Shown: positions 1-8,346, numbered from the stretch's first letter. The stretch: DNA of 64,000 nucleotides from JAVVHE01 sp038238915 (GCA_038238915.1 JBBSFH010000012.1:1-64000), one strand, 5' to 3'. Notes: generated by a model from the letters alone, not told the origin. Translations and numbers: made by a program.

Positions 1-534
1 CAGGTCGTGAGCGGGTGGGGCGTCATGCGCCTGACCCGCCGTCAGGCTGAGCCGGATCGGCAGGCCCTGGGCATCGACAGGCGCGTGGATTTTGGTCGTG
101 AGGCCACCCCGCGAGCGACCCAGACAATGATCTCGACCCCCTTTTTGCCGTCGCTGCCTGCAGGTCGCGCCCGGATCGAAGTGCTGTCGATCATCTGGAT
201 ATCGCCGTCGTAAGCGGCGGATATCGCATCCATCAGCCGGTCCCACACCCCAGCCCGCCGCCACCGCACAAACCGGTTGTAGCACGTCGTCCGAGGCCCG
301 TAGCGCTCGGGCATATCCCGCCACGGCGCTCCCGAACGCAGCACCCAGAATATGCCGTTCAGCACCCGCCGGTCATCAACACTCGGAACGCCGCGCGGCT
401 TGTTGGGTAACAGCGGTTCGATCACCCGCCACTCGAAATCCGTAAGGTCGTAGCGGCTCATTCCAAGGATCCTCGCGCAAACCTTGAATCAGAACGATCG
501 CGCCTTGTGAAGCCCGCTTATGGGTTCACGGCCT
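1..534 (-). mobile_element. IS5-family insertion sequence, cut by the window edge
   Basis: The element carries an IS5-type (IS427-like) transposase read on the minus strand. Its 5' end is placed near 516-534, where the minus strand reads GGCCGTGAACCCATAAGC next to a CTAG at 533-536, a target commonly used by this group. This terminal repeat is inferred, because the other end lies outside the window. The element sits downstream of hemE-hemJ-tRNA-Thr. Confidence 0.7.
42..461 (-). CDS. IS5-family transposase, first reading frame
   Basis: This 139-residue frame encodes the N-terminal DUF4096-type part of an IS5 transposase (YDLTDFEWRVIEPLLP near the start, RSGAPWRDMPERYG around residues 42-55) and reaches the first catalytic Asp in QMIDSTSIR. 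After a run of five A and five G on the minus strand (plus 137-146) it drifts out of frame and stops. The continuation (GRSRGGLTTKIHAPVDAQG, then LTAGQAHDAP) is in the next frame and runs off the window. This arrangement is typical of IS427-group elements, where ribosomal frameshifting fuses orfA and orfB. The element may therefore be intact, but the rest cannot be seen. Confidence 0.85.
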   Translation of the reverse strand: MSRYDLTDFEWRVIEPLLPNKPRGVPSVDDRRVLNGIFWVLRSGAPWRDMPERYGPRTTCYNRFVRWRRAGVWDRLMDAISAAYDGDIQMIDSTSIRARPAGSDGKKGVEIIVWVARGVASRPKSTRLSMPRACRSGSA

Positions 535-649
535 AGATAACTGCACATCGCCTGTTCCTTATCCGTTCGTGCCACTTATGTAGCAGACACCCGGACTAGA
601 ATGGCTGTTTCCCAGCGTTTTCAATCCATTTCAAGGGCTTGGTTCAGCG

Positions 650-725
650 TGGTGCCGGGTGTCGGAATCGAACCGACGACCTTCCGATTACAAATCGGGT
701 GCTCTACCAACTGAGCTAACCCGGC
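650..725 (-). tRNA. tRNA-Thr (anticodon TGT)
   Basis: On the minus strand a 76-nt cloverleaf is visible. The acceptor GCCGGGT pairs with ACCCGGC, followed by discriminator A and an encoded CCA. The D arm has GCTC/GAGC, the anticodon loop reads TTTGTAA, and the T arm carries GTTCGATTCC-type bases. The anticodon TGT reads ACA threonine codons. One C-A mismatch closes the anticodon stem. The gene lies only 7 nt after the hemJ stop, so it may share the hemE-hemJ transcript. Confidence 0.9.
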
Positions 726-732
726 ACGGGCG

Positions 733-1185
733 CTAAAAGGGTTTTACCACAACCAGGATGACGATGGCGACGGTGAGGATCGCCGGGATTTCGCCCATCC
801 GCCTGAAGGTCTTCTCGGGGTAAGGCCGCAATCCGCGCGCCATCTTGCCAGCAGTGCCAGAGAGCCAGCCGTGATAGCCGCTCATCAGCAGCACCAGCCC
901 GATCTTGGCGTGCAACCAGGCCGCGCCCGCCAGCCCGTAGCTGGTGGCGAGCATCAGCCCCAAGACCCAAACAGCCACGATCGCAGGGGTGAGGATCACC
1001 TTCTTCAGCAGCGCCTCGCGCGAAATCCACAGCGCGTCCTCGGCCGAGCCCGGGCTTGTCGCTGCATGGTAGGCGAGGTGACGCGGCAGGATGAGCAGGC
1101 CAGCCACCCAGAAGATCACGAAGATCACATGCGCCGCCTGCACCCACAGATAGGCACCGTTCAGCCATCCGGTCACACCGTTCAC
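733..1185 (-). CDS. hemJ: protoporphyrinogen IX oxidase HemJ
   Basis: HemJ is a membrane-bound oxidase that converts protoporphyrinogen IX to protoporphyrin IX, the penultimate step of heme synthesis. The 150-residue product matches the family length and has about four membrane segments. A conserved His is in the first helix (VQAAHVIFVIFW, near residue 19), and the family block LHAKIGLVLLMSGYHGW covers the conserved Lys region near residue 93. The start overlaps the hemE stop by 4 bp (ATGA), so the two heme genes are translationally coupled. In many alphaproteobacteria rho follows; here a tRNA and an IS element follow instead. Confidence 0.88.
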   Translation of the reverse strand: MNGVTGWLNGAYLWVQAAHVIFVIFWVAGLLILPRHLAYHAATSPGSAEDALWISREALLKKVILTPAIVAVWVLGLMLATSYGLAGAAWLHAKIGLVLLMSGYHGWLSGTAGKMARGLRPYPEKTFRRMGEIPAILTVAIVILVVVKPF

Positions 1186-2201
1186 ATCGGCCTCCGTACC
1201 GCGGCGATCAGCTGCTCCATATGCGCGACCGGTGTTTGCGGCAGGACGCCATGGCCCAGGTTGAAAATATGTGGGCGACCGGCGAAGGCGCTGCGGATGC
1301 GCACCACCGCGTGGTCCAGCGCATCACCGCCGGCGAGCAATGCCAGATTGTCGAGGTTGCCCTGAACTGGCAGCCCCGGGGGCAACACCGCATGCGCCCA
1401 ATCGGGATCGATGCACTCGTCGATCGCAAGAGCGTCAACACGCGTGGCAGCGGCGTAGGCGACGATCTTCTCGCCCGCGCCCCTGGGGAAGCCGATCACC
1501 GGGATCGCGGCGTGGCGGGCCTTCAGGGCGCTTACAATGCGGGCCGTGGGTTCGACGCACCAGCGGACGAACTCGTCGGCAGCCAACGCACCCGACCAGC
1601 TGTCGAAAATCTTGACCGCCTGCGCGCCTGCTTCGATCTGGCCGCTGAGATAGTCGATCGTCACCTCGGTGATGCGATCGATCAACCGCGCGAACGCCTC
1701 GGGTTCTGCATAGGCAAGCGTGCGCGCTTCCTCGCGTGATCCTTCGCCCGCGACCATATAGGTCGCAACCGTCCACGGCGCGCCCGCAAAGCCGATCAGC
1801 GCAGTCTCGGAGCCAAGCGCTGCACGAACCCGCGCGACAGTGGCGTAGATAGGATCGAAATGCGCGAGATCGGGCGTAAGCTCGTCCACCTGCCCGCGCG
1901 TCATCGTCGGGGACAATCGCGGGCCTTCGCCCTCCACGAAGGTCAGATCCTGCCCCAGTGCATGCGCGACGATCAGGATATCGGAAAAGAGGATCGCGCC
2001 GTCCATCGCGAACCGGCGGATCGGCTGGAGGGTGATCTCGGCCGCGATCTCGGGCGCATACACCATGTTCAGGAAACCGCCCGCTGCAGACCGCGTCGCG
2101 CGGTACTCGGGCAGGTAGCGTCCTGCCTGTCGCATGATCCAGACGGGGGGAGGATCACGTCGTTCACCGCGCAGCACGGCCAACAGGGGAGAGGACACCA
2201 A
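1182..2201 (-). CDS. hemE: uroporphyrinogen decarboxylase
   Basis: HemE decarboxylates the four acetate side chains of uroporphyrinogen III to give coproporphyrinogen III in the cytoplasm. The 339-residue protein is full length. It starts with the diagnostic block PPVWIMRQAGRYLPEYR (residues about 17-33) carrying the substrate-contacting Arg residues. It also contains GFAGAPWTVATYM (about 138-150) and the C-terminal FNLGHGVLPQTP with a conserved His. It is the first gene of a hemE-hemJ unit that reads away from the 284-bp gap shared with the divergent ppsR gene, the arrangement found at the Caulobacter replication origin. Confidence 0.95.
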   Translation of the reverse strand: MVSSPLLAVLRGERRDPPPVWIMRQAGRYLPEYRATRSAAGGFLNMVYAPEIAAEITLQPIRRFAMDGAILFSDILIVAHALGQDLTFVEGEGPRLSPTMTRGQVDELTPDLAHFDPIYATVARVRAALGSETALIGFAGAPWTVATYMVAGEGSREEARTLAYAEPEAFARLIDRITEVTIDYLSGQIEAGAQAVKIFDSWSGALAADEFVRWCVEPTARIVSALKARHAAIPVIGFPRGAGEKIVAYAAATRVDALAIDECIDPDWAHAVLPPGLPVQGNLDNLALLAGGDALDHAVVRIRSAFAGRPHIFNLGHGVLPQTPVAHMEQLIAAVRRPM

Positions 2202-2485
2202 TCCTTATTCCTTGAATCTAAAAAGGTTGAAGTGGTTGTAGAGGAAGCCCGACGGGGGATTAATCGCTTGGCACCAATCCGCCAACAGGGGACGGGGTCG
2301 CGGGAACGGCCGTGTCGGGCGAGTCGGTCGCAATTGTCCCCAACATTCACAGACAGATTGGCCGCGTGTCCCCCTGGGGATCGAAACGGAGCCGATTGGC
2401 TGGCGAAGGATGGCACCGCCGGTTGCCGCAAACCATCGCCGTCGTTAAGCCTCGACGGGCATGTTGTCCCCAGGGATGTCCCCCG
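2202..2485. other. hemE-ppsR divergent gap, candidate chromosome replication origin
   Basis: This intergenic region lies between divergent hemE and ppsR. In Caulobacter and Rickettsia the origin occupies the same hemE / RP001-like position. Direct observations: two copies of TTGTCCCCA (2334-2342 and 2464-2472), each 7 of 9 with the DnaA box TTATCCACA; further TGTCCCC words near 2367 and 2477; and an AT-richer stretch at 2203-2235. No perfect DnaA box and no TTAA-N7-TTAA CtrA site was found. It must at least hold the promoters of both genes. The origin assignment rests mainly on synteny. Confidence 0.4.
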
Positions 2486-3328
2486 ATGCGCCTGCATCTC
2501 CACCTGATCTCCGATTCGACCGGCGAGACGCTCGATTCGGTGGCGAAGGCGGGGCTCGCACAGTTCGAGGGCGTGGAGGCGCTCAAACATTATTGGCCGA
2601 TGGTGCGCGCCGCCGGTCACCTCGACCGTGTTCTGGACGAGGTAGCACGCAGGCCGGGGCTGATCCTTTACACGCTGGTTTTGGGGCCGCTGCGCGAACA
2701 TCTGGAGGAACGCTGCCGCGTGATGGGCTTCACTGCCATACCCGCGCTCGATCCGGTCGTCGCGGGCCTTGCACACATGCTGGGTCAGACTGCGCTGACC
2801 CGGCCCGGCCGCCAGCATCTGATGAACGCCGAATATTTCGCGCGCGTGGCTGCCATCGATTACACGATGCAGCATGATGATGGCGCGCACGCGGAGGATT
2901 GGGAGGAAGCGGACATCGTGCTCGCCGGAGTTTCGCGCTCGTCCAAGACGCCGACTTCGATCTATCTCGCCAATCGTGGCTACAAGACCGCGAATATCCC
3001 GATCGTCCCGCAATCGCCTCCCCCGCCCAACCTCTATTCACTTGGTCGACCGCTCGTGGTTGGGCTGACGACGCATCCTGATCGCCTGATCGCGATCCGG
3101 CGCAATCGCCTGCTGTCGATCGGACAGCTTCCCGACACCGCCTATGTGGATGAGACCGCAGTTGCTGCCGAGGTGGCGTATGCGCGGCGCATGTTCGCGG
3201 ATCATGGCTGGCCGGTGATCGACGTGACGCGCCGATCGATCGAGGAAACATCCGCCGCGATCATCAACCTTCTCCAGGACCGCGCCGACCGCGCGGATCG
3301 CGCCGAACCCGAGCCCGCACTCGCTTGA
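2486..3328 (+). CDS. ppsR: PEP synthase regulatory kinase/phosphorylase (DUF299)
   Basis: This family uses ADP to phosphorylate and inorganic phosphate to dephosphorylate a Thr of phosphoenolpyruvate synthase or pyruvate phosphate dikinase. The 280-residue frame begins MRLHLHLISDSTGET, the standard N-terminus. It carries the nucleotide-binding signature GVSRSSKTPTSIYLANRG (about residues 150-167) followed by NIPIVP. The ATG at 2486 was chosen because the family begins there; the open frame extends further upstream without homology. It is the equivalent of RP001/CC0001 beside the alphaproteobacterial origin and is coupled to maf by a TTGA overlap. Confidence 0.92.
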   Translation: MRLHLHLISDSTGETLDSVAKAGLAQFEGVEALKHYWPMVRAAGHLDRVLDEVARRPGLILYTLVLGPLREHLEERCRVMGFTAIPALDPVVAGLAHMLGQTALTRPGRQHLMNAEYFARVAAIDYTMQHDDGAHAEDWEEADIVLAGVSRSSKTPTSIYLANRGYKTANIPIVPQSPPPPNLYSLGRPLVVGLTTHPDRLIAIRRNRLLSIGQLPDTAYVDETAVAAEVAYARRMFADHGWPVIDVTRRSIEETSAAIINLLQDRADRADRAEPEPALA

Positions 3329-3924
3329 GCCTGATCCTCGCCTCGACCAGCGCGTCCCGCCGCGCAATCCTGCGCGCGGCGGGCGTTCCGCACGATGCGG
3401 TTGCCCCCGGATTGGACGAGAGCGAGGCGAAGGTGGCGCTCGCCGCCGAGGGCATCTCCGCGCCCGAAGCGATCGCCGCCGCACTTGCGGACAACAAGGC
3501 GCTGCGCATCTCGCTGCGCTTTCCCGATGCGCTCGTGCTCGGTGCCGATCAGGTGCTCGCCACCGCCCAGGATGGTCTGTTCGACAAGCCTGTCGATCTG
3601 GCGGCGGCGGCCGATCAACTCCGCACGCTTCGCGGCCATGCGCACCGGCTGATTGCGGCGGTTACGCTCGCGCGCAAGGGCGTCATCGTGTGGCGCGCGA
3701 TCGATACCGCGACGATGACGATGCGCGCGTTCAGCGAGGCATTCCTCGAACGCTATCTGTCGATTGCAGGCGCGGACGTGCTCAACAGCGTGGGCGGCTA
3801 CCATATCGAGGGGCTGGGCGCGCAGTTGTTCGATGCGGTCGAGGGCGATCACTACACCGTCCGCGGACTGCCGCTGTGGCCGCTGCTGGCCGAACTGCGC
3901 GCGCGCCGCATCCTCGCCGCGTGA
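3325..3924 (+). CDS. maf: Maf-family nucleotide pyrophosphatase
   Basis: Maf proteins hydrolyse non-canonical or modified nucleoside triphosphates and can influence septum formation. The 199-residue product opens with LILASTSASRRAIL, the family's Ser-Arg-Arg phosphate-binding block. It continues with DESEAK (near residue 31), VLGADQVL (near 71) containing the catalytic Asp, and SVGGYHIEGLG (near 156). The TTG start overlaps the ppsR TGA (TTGA). The order ppsR-maf matches the alphaproteobacterial origin region. Which Maf subfamily substrate applies cannot be decided from the sequence alone. Confidence 0.9.
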   Translation: MSLILASTSASRRAILRAAGVPHDAVAPGLDESEAKVALAAEGISAPEAIAAALADNKALRISLRFPDALVLGADQVLATAQDGLFDKPVDLAAAADQLRTLRGHAHRLIAAVTLARKGVIVWRAIDTATMTMRAFSEAFLERYLSIAGADVLNSVGGYHIEGLGAQLFDAVEGDHYTVRGLPLWPLLAELRARRILAA

Positions 3925-3934
3925 GCGGACGGGT

Positions 3935-4543
3935 TTGAGCGGGCGGCGATCGTTTGTGCTCGGGCTGACAGGATCGATCGGTATGGGGAAATCGACGGTT
4001 GCCGTGATGTTCCGTCGTGCGCGTGTGCCGGTGTTCGATGCGGATGCGCAGGTGCGCGCGATGCAGGGGCCGGGCGGGCGCGCACTGGCGGGGATCGAGG
4101 CGATGTTTCCGGGGACGACGGGTGCAAACGGGCTGGACCGTTCGATGCTCGGAGCGCGCGTCTTCGGCAATCCGGCGGCGCTCGCGCGCCTGGAGGGCCT
4201 TCTGCACCCGTTGGTTCGTGCCGAGCGGGCGCGGTTTCTGGCGCGACATCGGCTTGCGCGGCTGATCGTGCTCGATGTGCCGCTACTGTTCGAGACGGGC
4301 GGTGACCGGGATTGCGATGCGGTCGCGGTGGTGTCCGCTCCCGAGCGTGTGCAGCGCGCGCGCGTGCTTGCGCGTCCGGGCATGACCTCGGCGAAGCTTG
4401 CCGCGATCCGCGCTCACCAGATGGCCGATGCGGTCAAGCGCAGGCGAGCCGATCATGTGATCCCGACCGGACGCGGTCTGCGCGCGACGCGCATTAAGGT
4501 CGCGGCGCTGGTGCGCGCGCTGGGTCCGGTGGTGCGATCGTGA
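3935..4543 (+). CDS. coaE: dephospho-CoA kinase
   Basis: CoaE phosphorylates dephospho-CoA to CoA, the last step of coenzyme A synthesis. The Walker A motif GLTGSIGMGKST is right at the N-terminus, followed by VPVFDADAQVR and, later, IVLDVPLLFETG, all family hallmarks. About 202 residues from the TTG at 3935; a GTG at 3956 (VLGLTGSIG) is an alternative start. In Caulobacter aroE lies between maf and coaE, but here only 10 bp separate them, so aroE has been lost or moved. The stop is overlapped by the next gene (GTGA). Confidence 0.9.
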   Translation: MSGRRSFVLGLTGSIGMGKSTVAVMFRRARVPVFDADAQVRAMQGPGGRALAGIEAMFPGTTGANGLDRSMLGARVFGNPAALARLEGLLHPLVRAERARFLARHRLARLIVLDVPLLFETGGDRDCDAVAVVSAPERVQRARVLARPGMTSAKLAAIRAHQMADAVKRRRADHVIPTGRGLRATRIKVAALVRALGPVVRS

Positions 4544-4980
4544 ACCTCGCGGTGATCCTGGGTGTGTTGCTTGCGGGCATGGCGACCGGTCTGCAGGCTC
4601 CCACCAACGCGATGTTGACCCGCGTTTCCAGCTCGCCGGTGGGTGCGGCGCTGATCTCGTTTGCGGTTGGCACGGTGTTGCTGGTGGGCGCGGCGCTGGC
4701 GCTCGGCCTCCGGTTCAACCTGGCAATGGCGCGCGGGCTGCCGTGGTATGCCTATGTGGGCGGTGCCTATGGCGCGATTTTCGTCAGCGTGGCGGCCTTT
4801 GCGGCACCCCGCCTCGGGATCGGGGTAACGCTGGTGGTACTGGTCGCGGGTCAACTCGTCGCTGCGATGCTGATCGATCATTTCGGTGGCTTCGGTCTTG
4901 CGCGCCACCCTCTGACGCTGGAGCGGGCCGGCGGGTTGGTGCTGGTGATCGCGGGGGTGCTGCTGGTTCGACGCGGCTGA
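4540..4980 (+). CDS. DMT-type inner-membrane transporter (YdcZ/DUF606)
   Basis: This small hydrophobic protein of 146 residues has about five membrane helices separated by short loops. It contains the family-type start VLLAGMATGLQAPTNA and a C-terminal LVLVIAGVLLVRRG. YdcZ/DUF606 proteins belong to the drug/metabolite transporter superfamily; their substrates are largely unknown. The GTG start overlaps the coaE stop by 4 bp, suggesting co-translation. In Caulobacter the genes after coaE are dnaQ and secB, which are absent here. The family call is good; the substrate is not known. Confidence 0.75.
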   Translation: MNLAVILGVLLAGMATGLQAPTNAMLTRVSSSPVGAALISFAVGTVLLVGAALALGLRFNLAMARGLPWYAYVGGAYGAIFVSVAAFAAPRLGIGVTLVVLVAGQLVAAMLIDHFGGFGLARHPLTLERAGGLVLVIAGVLLVRRG

Positions 4981-5037
4981 CGCCTGGGTTTGCCGGGGTT
5001 TGCCGGGGTTTACGGCGCGCTGATGGCGGCCGCGACG

Positions 5038-5066
5038 TTGACCCTGTCCGGCGCACCGACTACCTT
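5038..5066 (+). promoter_or_regulatory. promoter of tRNA-Arg
   Basis: A TTGACC -35 box (5038-5043) and a TACCTT -10 box (5061-5066) are separated by exactly 17 bp. The tRNA begins 10 nt after the -10 box, where transcription would be expected to start at or just before the gene. Confidence 0.6.
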
Positions 5067-5075
5067 GGCAGCCAG

Positions 5076-5152
<77 letters not shown>

Positions 5153-5260
5153 TTTCCATTTGAGGATGAAATAGAATGTGATCGCGTGCGCGCCGTTTGG
5201 CGCTGCTGGGCGGAAGCGATCCCGACGCCAAGTTCGCGCGGCGCGTGGGCGTCCAGCCAG

Positions 5261-6118
5261 CTAGTCCCTGAACACCACGGTCTTCGTGCCGTTGACCAGC
5301 ACGCGGTCCTGCAGATGGTAGTGGACCGCCCGAGCCAGCACGCGTCGCTCGATATCGCGGCCCTTGCGCACCAGATCGTCGGGCGTGTCGTGATGGCTGA
5401 TCGCTTCGACGTCCTGATGAATGATCGGTCCCTCGTCGAGATCGGCGGTGACATAATGCGCGGTTGCGCCAATCATTTTGACGCCGCGCTCGAATGCCTG
5501 GTGATAGGGTTTCGCGCCCTTGAAGCCCGGCAGGAAGCTGTGGTGGATGTTGATGCAGCGGCCCGACAGGAAGCCTGACAAATCGTCCGACAGGATCTGC
5601 ATGTATCGCGCGAGCACGATCAGCTCGGCCCCGGTCTCGTTGACGATCCGCTTGATCTCGCCTTCCTGCGCGGCCTTCGTGTCCCTGGTCACCGGCAGAT
5701 AATGATAGGGAATATCGCCGATCAGGCTGAGCTTCAGCGCCTCGCGCGGATGATTCGCCACGATGCCGACCGCATCCATGTTCAGCTCCCCGATGCGGTA
5801 GCGGTAGAGCAGATCGCCGAGGCAATGATCGAACTTGCTCACCAGCAGCAGCACGCGGCGGCGCTCGGCAACCGGGCGCAGCCGCAGGTCCATGCCATGG
5901 TGCGCGGCCAACTGGCCGAAATCCTCGCGGAGCATCGGCAGCACCGCTTCGTCCGCCAACGCGAACACCACGCGCATGAAGAAGCGGCGGACATGCTGAT
6001 CGTCGAACTGCTGCGCATCGAGGATGTTGCCGCCGTGGCTCGCGAGCAGGCCCGCCACCGCCGCCACCAGCCCCGGACGATCGTCGCACGCCAGTGTCAG
6101 GACATAAGTTTCGGCCAC
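5261..6118 (-). CDS. purU: formyltetrahydrofolate deformylase
   Basis: PurU hydrolyses 10-formyl-THF to THF and formate, balancing the one-carbon pool. The 285-residue protein has an N-terminal ACT-type domain (CDDRPGLVAAVAGLLASHGG, residues about 10-29). The formyltransferase-fold catalytic domain carries NIHHSFLPGFKGAKPYHQA with the catalytic His and TADLDEGPIIHQDV with the catalytic Asp. The GTG at 6118 was chosen because the family starts at ETYVLTL and an AAAGGGG ribosome site lies upstream; upstream in-frame codons show no homology. A foldable leader precedes it (see 6129-6200). Confidence 0.93.
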   Translation of the reverse strand: MAETYVLTLACDDRPGLVAAVAGLLASHGGNILDAQQFDDQHVRRFFMRVVFALADEAVLPMLREDFGQLAAHHGMDLRLRPVAERRRVLLLVSKFDHCLGDLLYRYRIGELNMDAVGIVANHPREALKLSLIGDIPYHYLPVTRDTKAAQEGEIKRIVNETGAELIVLARYMQILSDDLSGFLSGRCINIHHSFLPGFKGAKPYHQAFERGVKMIGATAHYVTADLDEGPIIHQDVEAISHHDTPDDLVRKGRDIERRVLARAVHYHLQDRVLVNGTKTVVFRD

Positions 6119-6128
6119 GCCGCGATTT

Positions 6129-6200
6129 CCCCTTTGGATGTGTTGCTTATGAAATCCACCCCTGTATCGCTCGGCAACAGGCCAGAGAGCCATGGGTGGA
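6129..6200 (-). promoter_or_regulatory. candidate structured RNA leader of purU
   Basis: In the purU mRNA leader a perfect outer stem pairs TCCACCC-type bases (plus 6194-6200 with 6155-6161) around an inner stem CCUGU/ACAGG (6177-6181 with 6161-6165) closing an 11-nt loop. UGUUGC, overlapping that inner stem and loop (6174-6179), is complementary to GCAACA at 6141-6146, just before the AAAGGGG ribosome site. The two pairings compete, as in a translational switch. The structure is seen by eye only. A folate ligand would suit the gene, but no known riboswitch class was recognised. Confidence 0.35.
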
Positions 6201-6360
6201 GGTCAGACGAATATGGTTGTGAACGCTCTTGAACAGGTGATCCAGGTGGCGGGGTAGCATCAACTATACTGCCGCGAGATTGGCAGGGGTCAACCTGAAC
6301 GATGGCGCGCGCCAGTCGCGGCCGGACCGGCGCCGGGCGCAACAGCTCGCCACCGCGCGC

Positions 6361-8346
6361 TCACTCGAATTCGAGGATCACCTCGTCCGCCGCCACGCTC
6401 GCGCCCGCGCCCGCGAGCACCGCCTTTACGGTTGCGGCGCGCGGCGCGCGCAGGATGTTCTCCATTTTCATCGCCTCCACCACCGCGACGGGCTGCCCCG
6501 CCTCTACCTTGTCGCCCGCGCTCACGCGCACGTCCGTCAGCAGGCCCGGCATCGGCGAGAGCAGCAGGCGCGAGGTGTCGGCGGGGGGACGCACGATCAT
6601 GTGCGCCTGCAGATCGGCGGCGCGCGGGGTAAGGACGCGCACGATGTGCTTCGCGCCGCGCGTGGTCAGCCGGTAGCCGATGCCCACCCGCTCGACCGCG
6701 ATCGTCACGTCCGCGCCGTCGATCTCGGCCCGGAACAGCACGTCGCCCGGGCACCACGCGCTTTCGACGCGGAGCGATACGCCGTCGAACTCGATGCTGG
6801 TGAACTCGCCCGCCTCGATAACGCGCACGTCCTGGCGTGCGCCGCCCAGGAACACCGCCCACTGGTCTCCCCAGTCCGGGCCATGGCCGTTCAGCTTGCC
6901 GCTGATCTCGCCTGCACGCGCCAAGACGCGTGCGTGGGCGGTGGCGGCGACCGCGACGAGCGTTCGCGCCGTGTCGGGCGTGACGGGAGCACCGTGGAAG
7001 CCATCGGGATATTCCTCGGCGATGAAGCCGGTGGTGAGGTTGCCCGCGCGGAATCGGGGGTGCTGCATCACCGCGCTCAGGAAATCGAGATTGTGGCCGA
7101 CCCCACGGATCACATAACCGTCGATCGCGGCGATCTGCGCGTCGATTGCTGCTTCGCGCGTGGGGCCGTGCGTGATCAGCTTGGCGATCAGCGGATCATA
7201 GTAGATCGAGATTTCCGCACCTTCGATGACGCCGGTGTCGATGCGCGTGGTCGCGTCCTCGCGCGGCTGGCGCAACGTCGAAAGCCGCCCGATCGAGGGC
7301 AGGAAGCCGCGGTACGGGTCTTCCGCGTAGACGCGCGTTTCCATCGACCAGCCGTTCAGCGGCACCTGATCCTGCTTGAGCGGGAGTGCCTCGCCCGCCG
7401 CCACCCGGATCATCAGCTCGACCAGATCGAGCCCGGTGGTCATCTCGGTCACCGGATGCTCGACTTGCAGCCGTGTGTTCATTTCGAGGAAGTAGAAGCT
7501 GCGATCCGCCCCCACGATGAACTCGACCGTGCCCGCCGAAGTATAGCCAACCGCCCGCGCCAGCGCGACCGACTGCTCGCCCATCGCGCGGCGCATCTCC
7601 GGGGTGACGAAGGGGGAGGGTGCCTCCTCGATGACCTTCTGGTGGCGGCGCTGCACCGAACATTCGCGCTCGTTCAGGTAGAGGAGATTGCCGTGCTGGT
7701 CGCCGATCAGCTGGATTTCGATGTGGCGTGGGCTGGTGACGAACTTCTCGATGAACAGCCGGTCGTCGCCGAAGCTGGCGAGCGCCTCGTTGCGGACCGA
7801 TTGATACCCCTCGCGCAGCTCGTCCTCGGAGAATGCCAGCCGCATTCCTTTTCCGCCGCCGCCCGCGCTGGCCTTCATCATCACCGGATAGCCGATCTCT
7901 CCCGCAATGCGCGCCGCGTGATCCGCGTCCTCGATCTCGCCGACGAACCCCGGCACGACCGACACCCCCGCCGCGCGCGCGAGCTTCTTCGATTCGATCT
8001 TGTCGCCCATCGCGGCGATGGCGCTCGCAGGCGGCCCGATGAACGCGATGCCCGCCGCATCCAACGCAGCCGCAAAGCTCGTCCGCTCCGAAAGGAAGCC
8101 GTAGCCCGGATGTACCGCCTGCGCGCCTGTGGCCTGGCACGCGGCGACGATCGCGTCGGCGAGCAGATAGGACTGCACGGCGGGCGGCGGCCCCAGCCGC
8201 ACCGCCTCGTCCGCCATACTGACATGCAGCGCCCCCGCGTCCGCATCCGAATAGACTGCGACCGTGGCGATCCCCATCCGCCGCGCGGTGCGGATGACAC
8301 GGCACGCGATTTCGCCACGATTGGCGATGAGGATTTTGGTGAACAT
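6361..8346 (-). CDS. pccA: propionyl-/acetyl-CoA carboxylase, biotin-containing alpha subunit
   Basis: This subunit carboxylates biotin with ATP and bicarbonate and carries the biotin to a separate beta subunit. The 661 residues contain the biotin carboxylase part (ILIANRGEIACRVIRTARR at the N-terminus; ATP-binding KASAGGGGKGMRLA about 162; EMNTRLQVEHPVTE about 292). They also contain the PCC-specific linker domain and the biotinyl site VVEAMKMENILRA, about 40 residues before the end. The linker and the block LLLSPMPGLLTDVRVSAGD favour propionyl-CoA carboxylase over 3-methylcrotonyl-CoA carboxylase. No beta subunit lies nearby. Strand and position suggest a single-gene unit. Confidence 0.85.
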   Translation of the reverse strand: MFTKILIANRGEIACRVIRTARRMGIATVAVYSDADAGALHVSMADEAVRLGPPPAVQSYLLADAIVAACQATGAQAVHPGYGFLSERTSFAAALDAAGIAFIGPPASAIAAMGDKIESKKLARAAGVSVVPGFVGEIEDADHAARIAGEIGYPVMMKASAGGGGKGMRLAFSEDELREGYQSVRNEALASFGDDRLFIEKFVTSPRHIEIQLIGDQHGNLLYLNERECSVQRRHQKVIEEAPSPFVTPEMRRAMGEQSVALARAVGYTSAGTVEFIVGADRSFYFLEMNTRLQVEHPVTEMTTGLDLVELMIRVAAGEALPLKQDQVPLNGWSMETRVYAEDPYRGFLPSIGRLSTLRQPREDATTRIDTGVIEGAEISIYYDPLIAKLITHGPTREAAIDAQIAAIDGYVIRGVGHNLDFLSAVMQHPRFRAGNLTTGFIAEEYPDGFHGAPVTPDTARTLVAVAATAHARVLARAGEISGKLNGHGPDWGDQWAVFLGGARQDVRVIEAGEFTSIEFDGVSLRVESAWCPGDVLFRAEIDGADVTIAVERVGIGYRLTTRGAKHIVRVLTPRAADLQAHMIVRPPADTSRLLLSPMPGLLTDVRVSAGDKVEAGQPVAVVEAMKMENILRAPRAATVKAVLAGAGASVAADEVILEFE

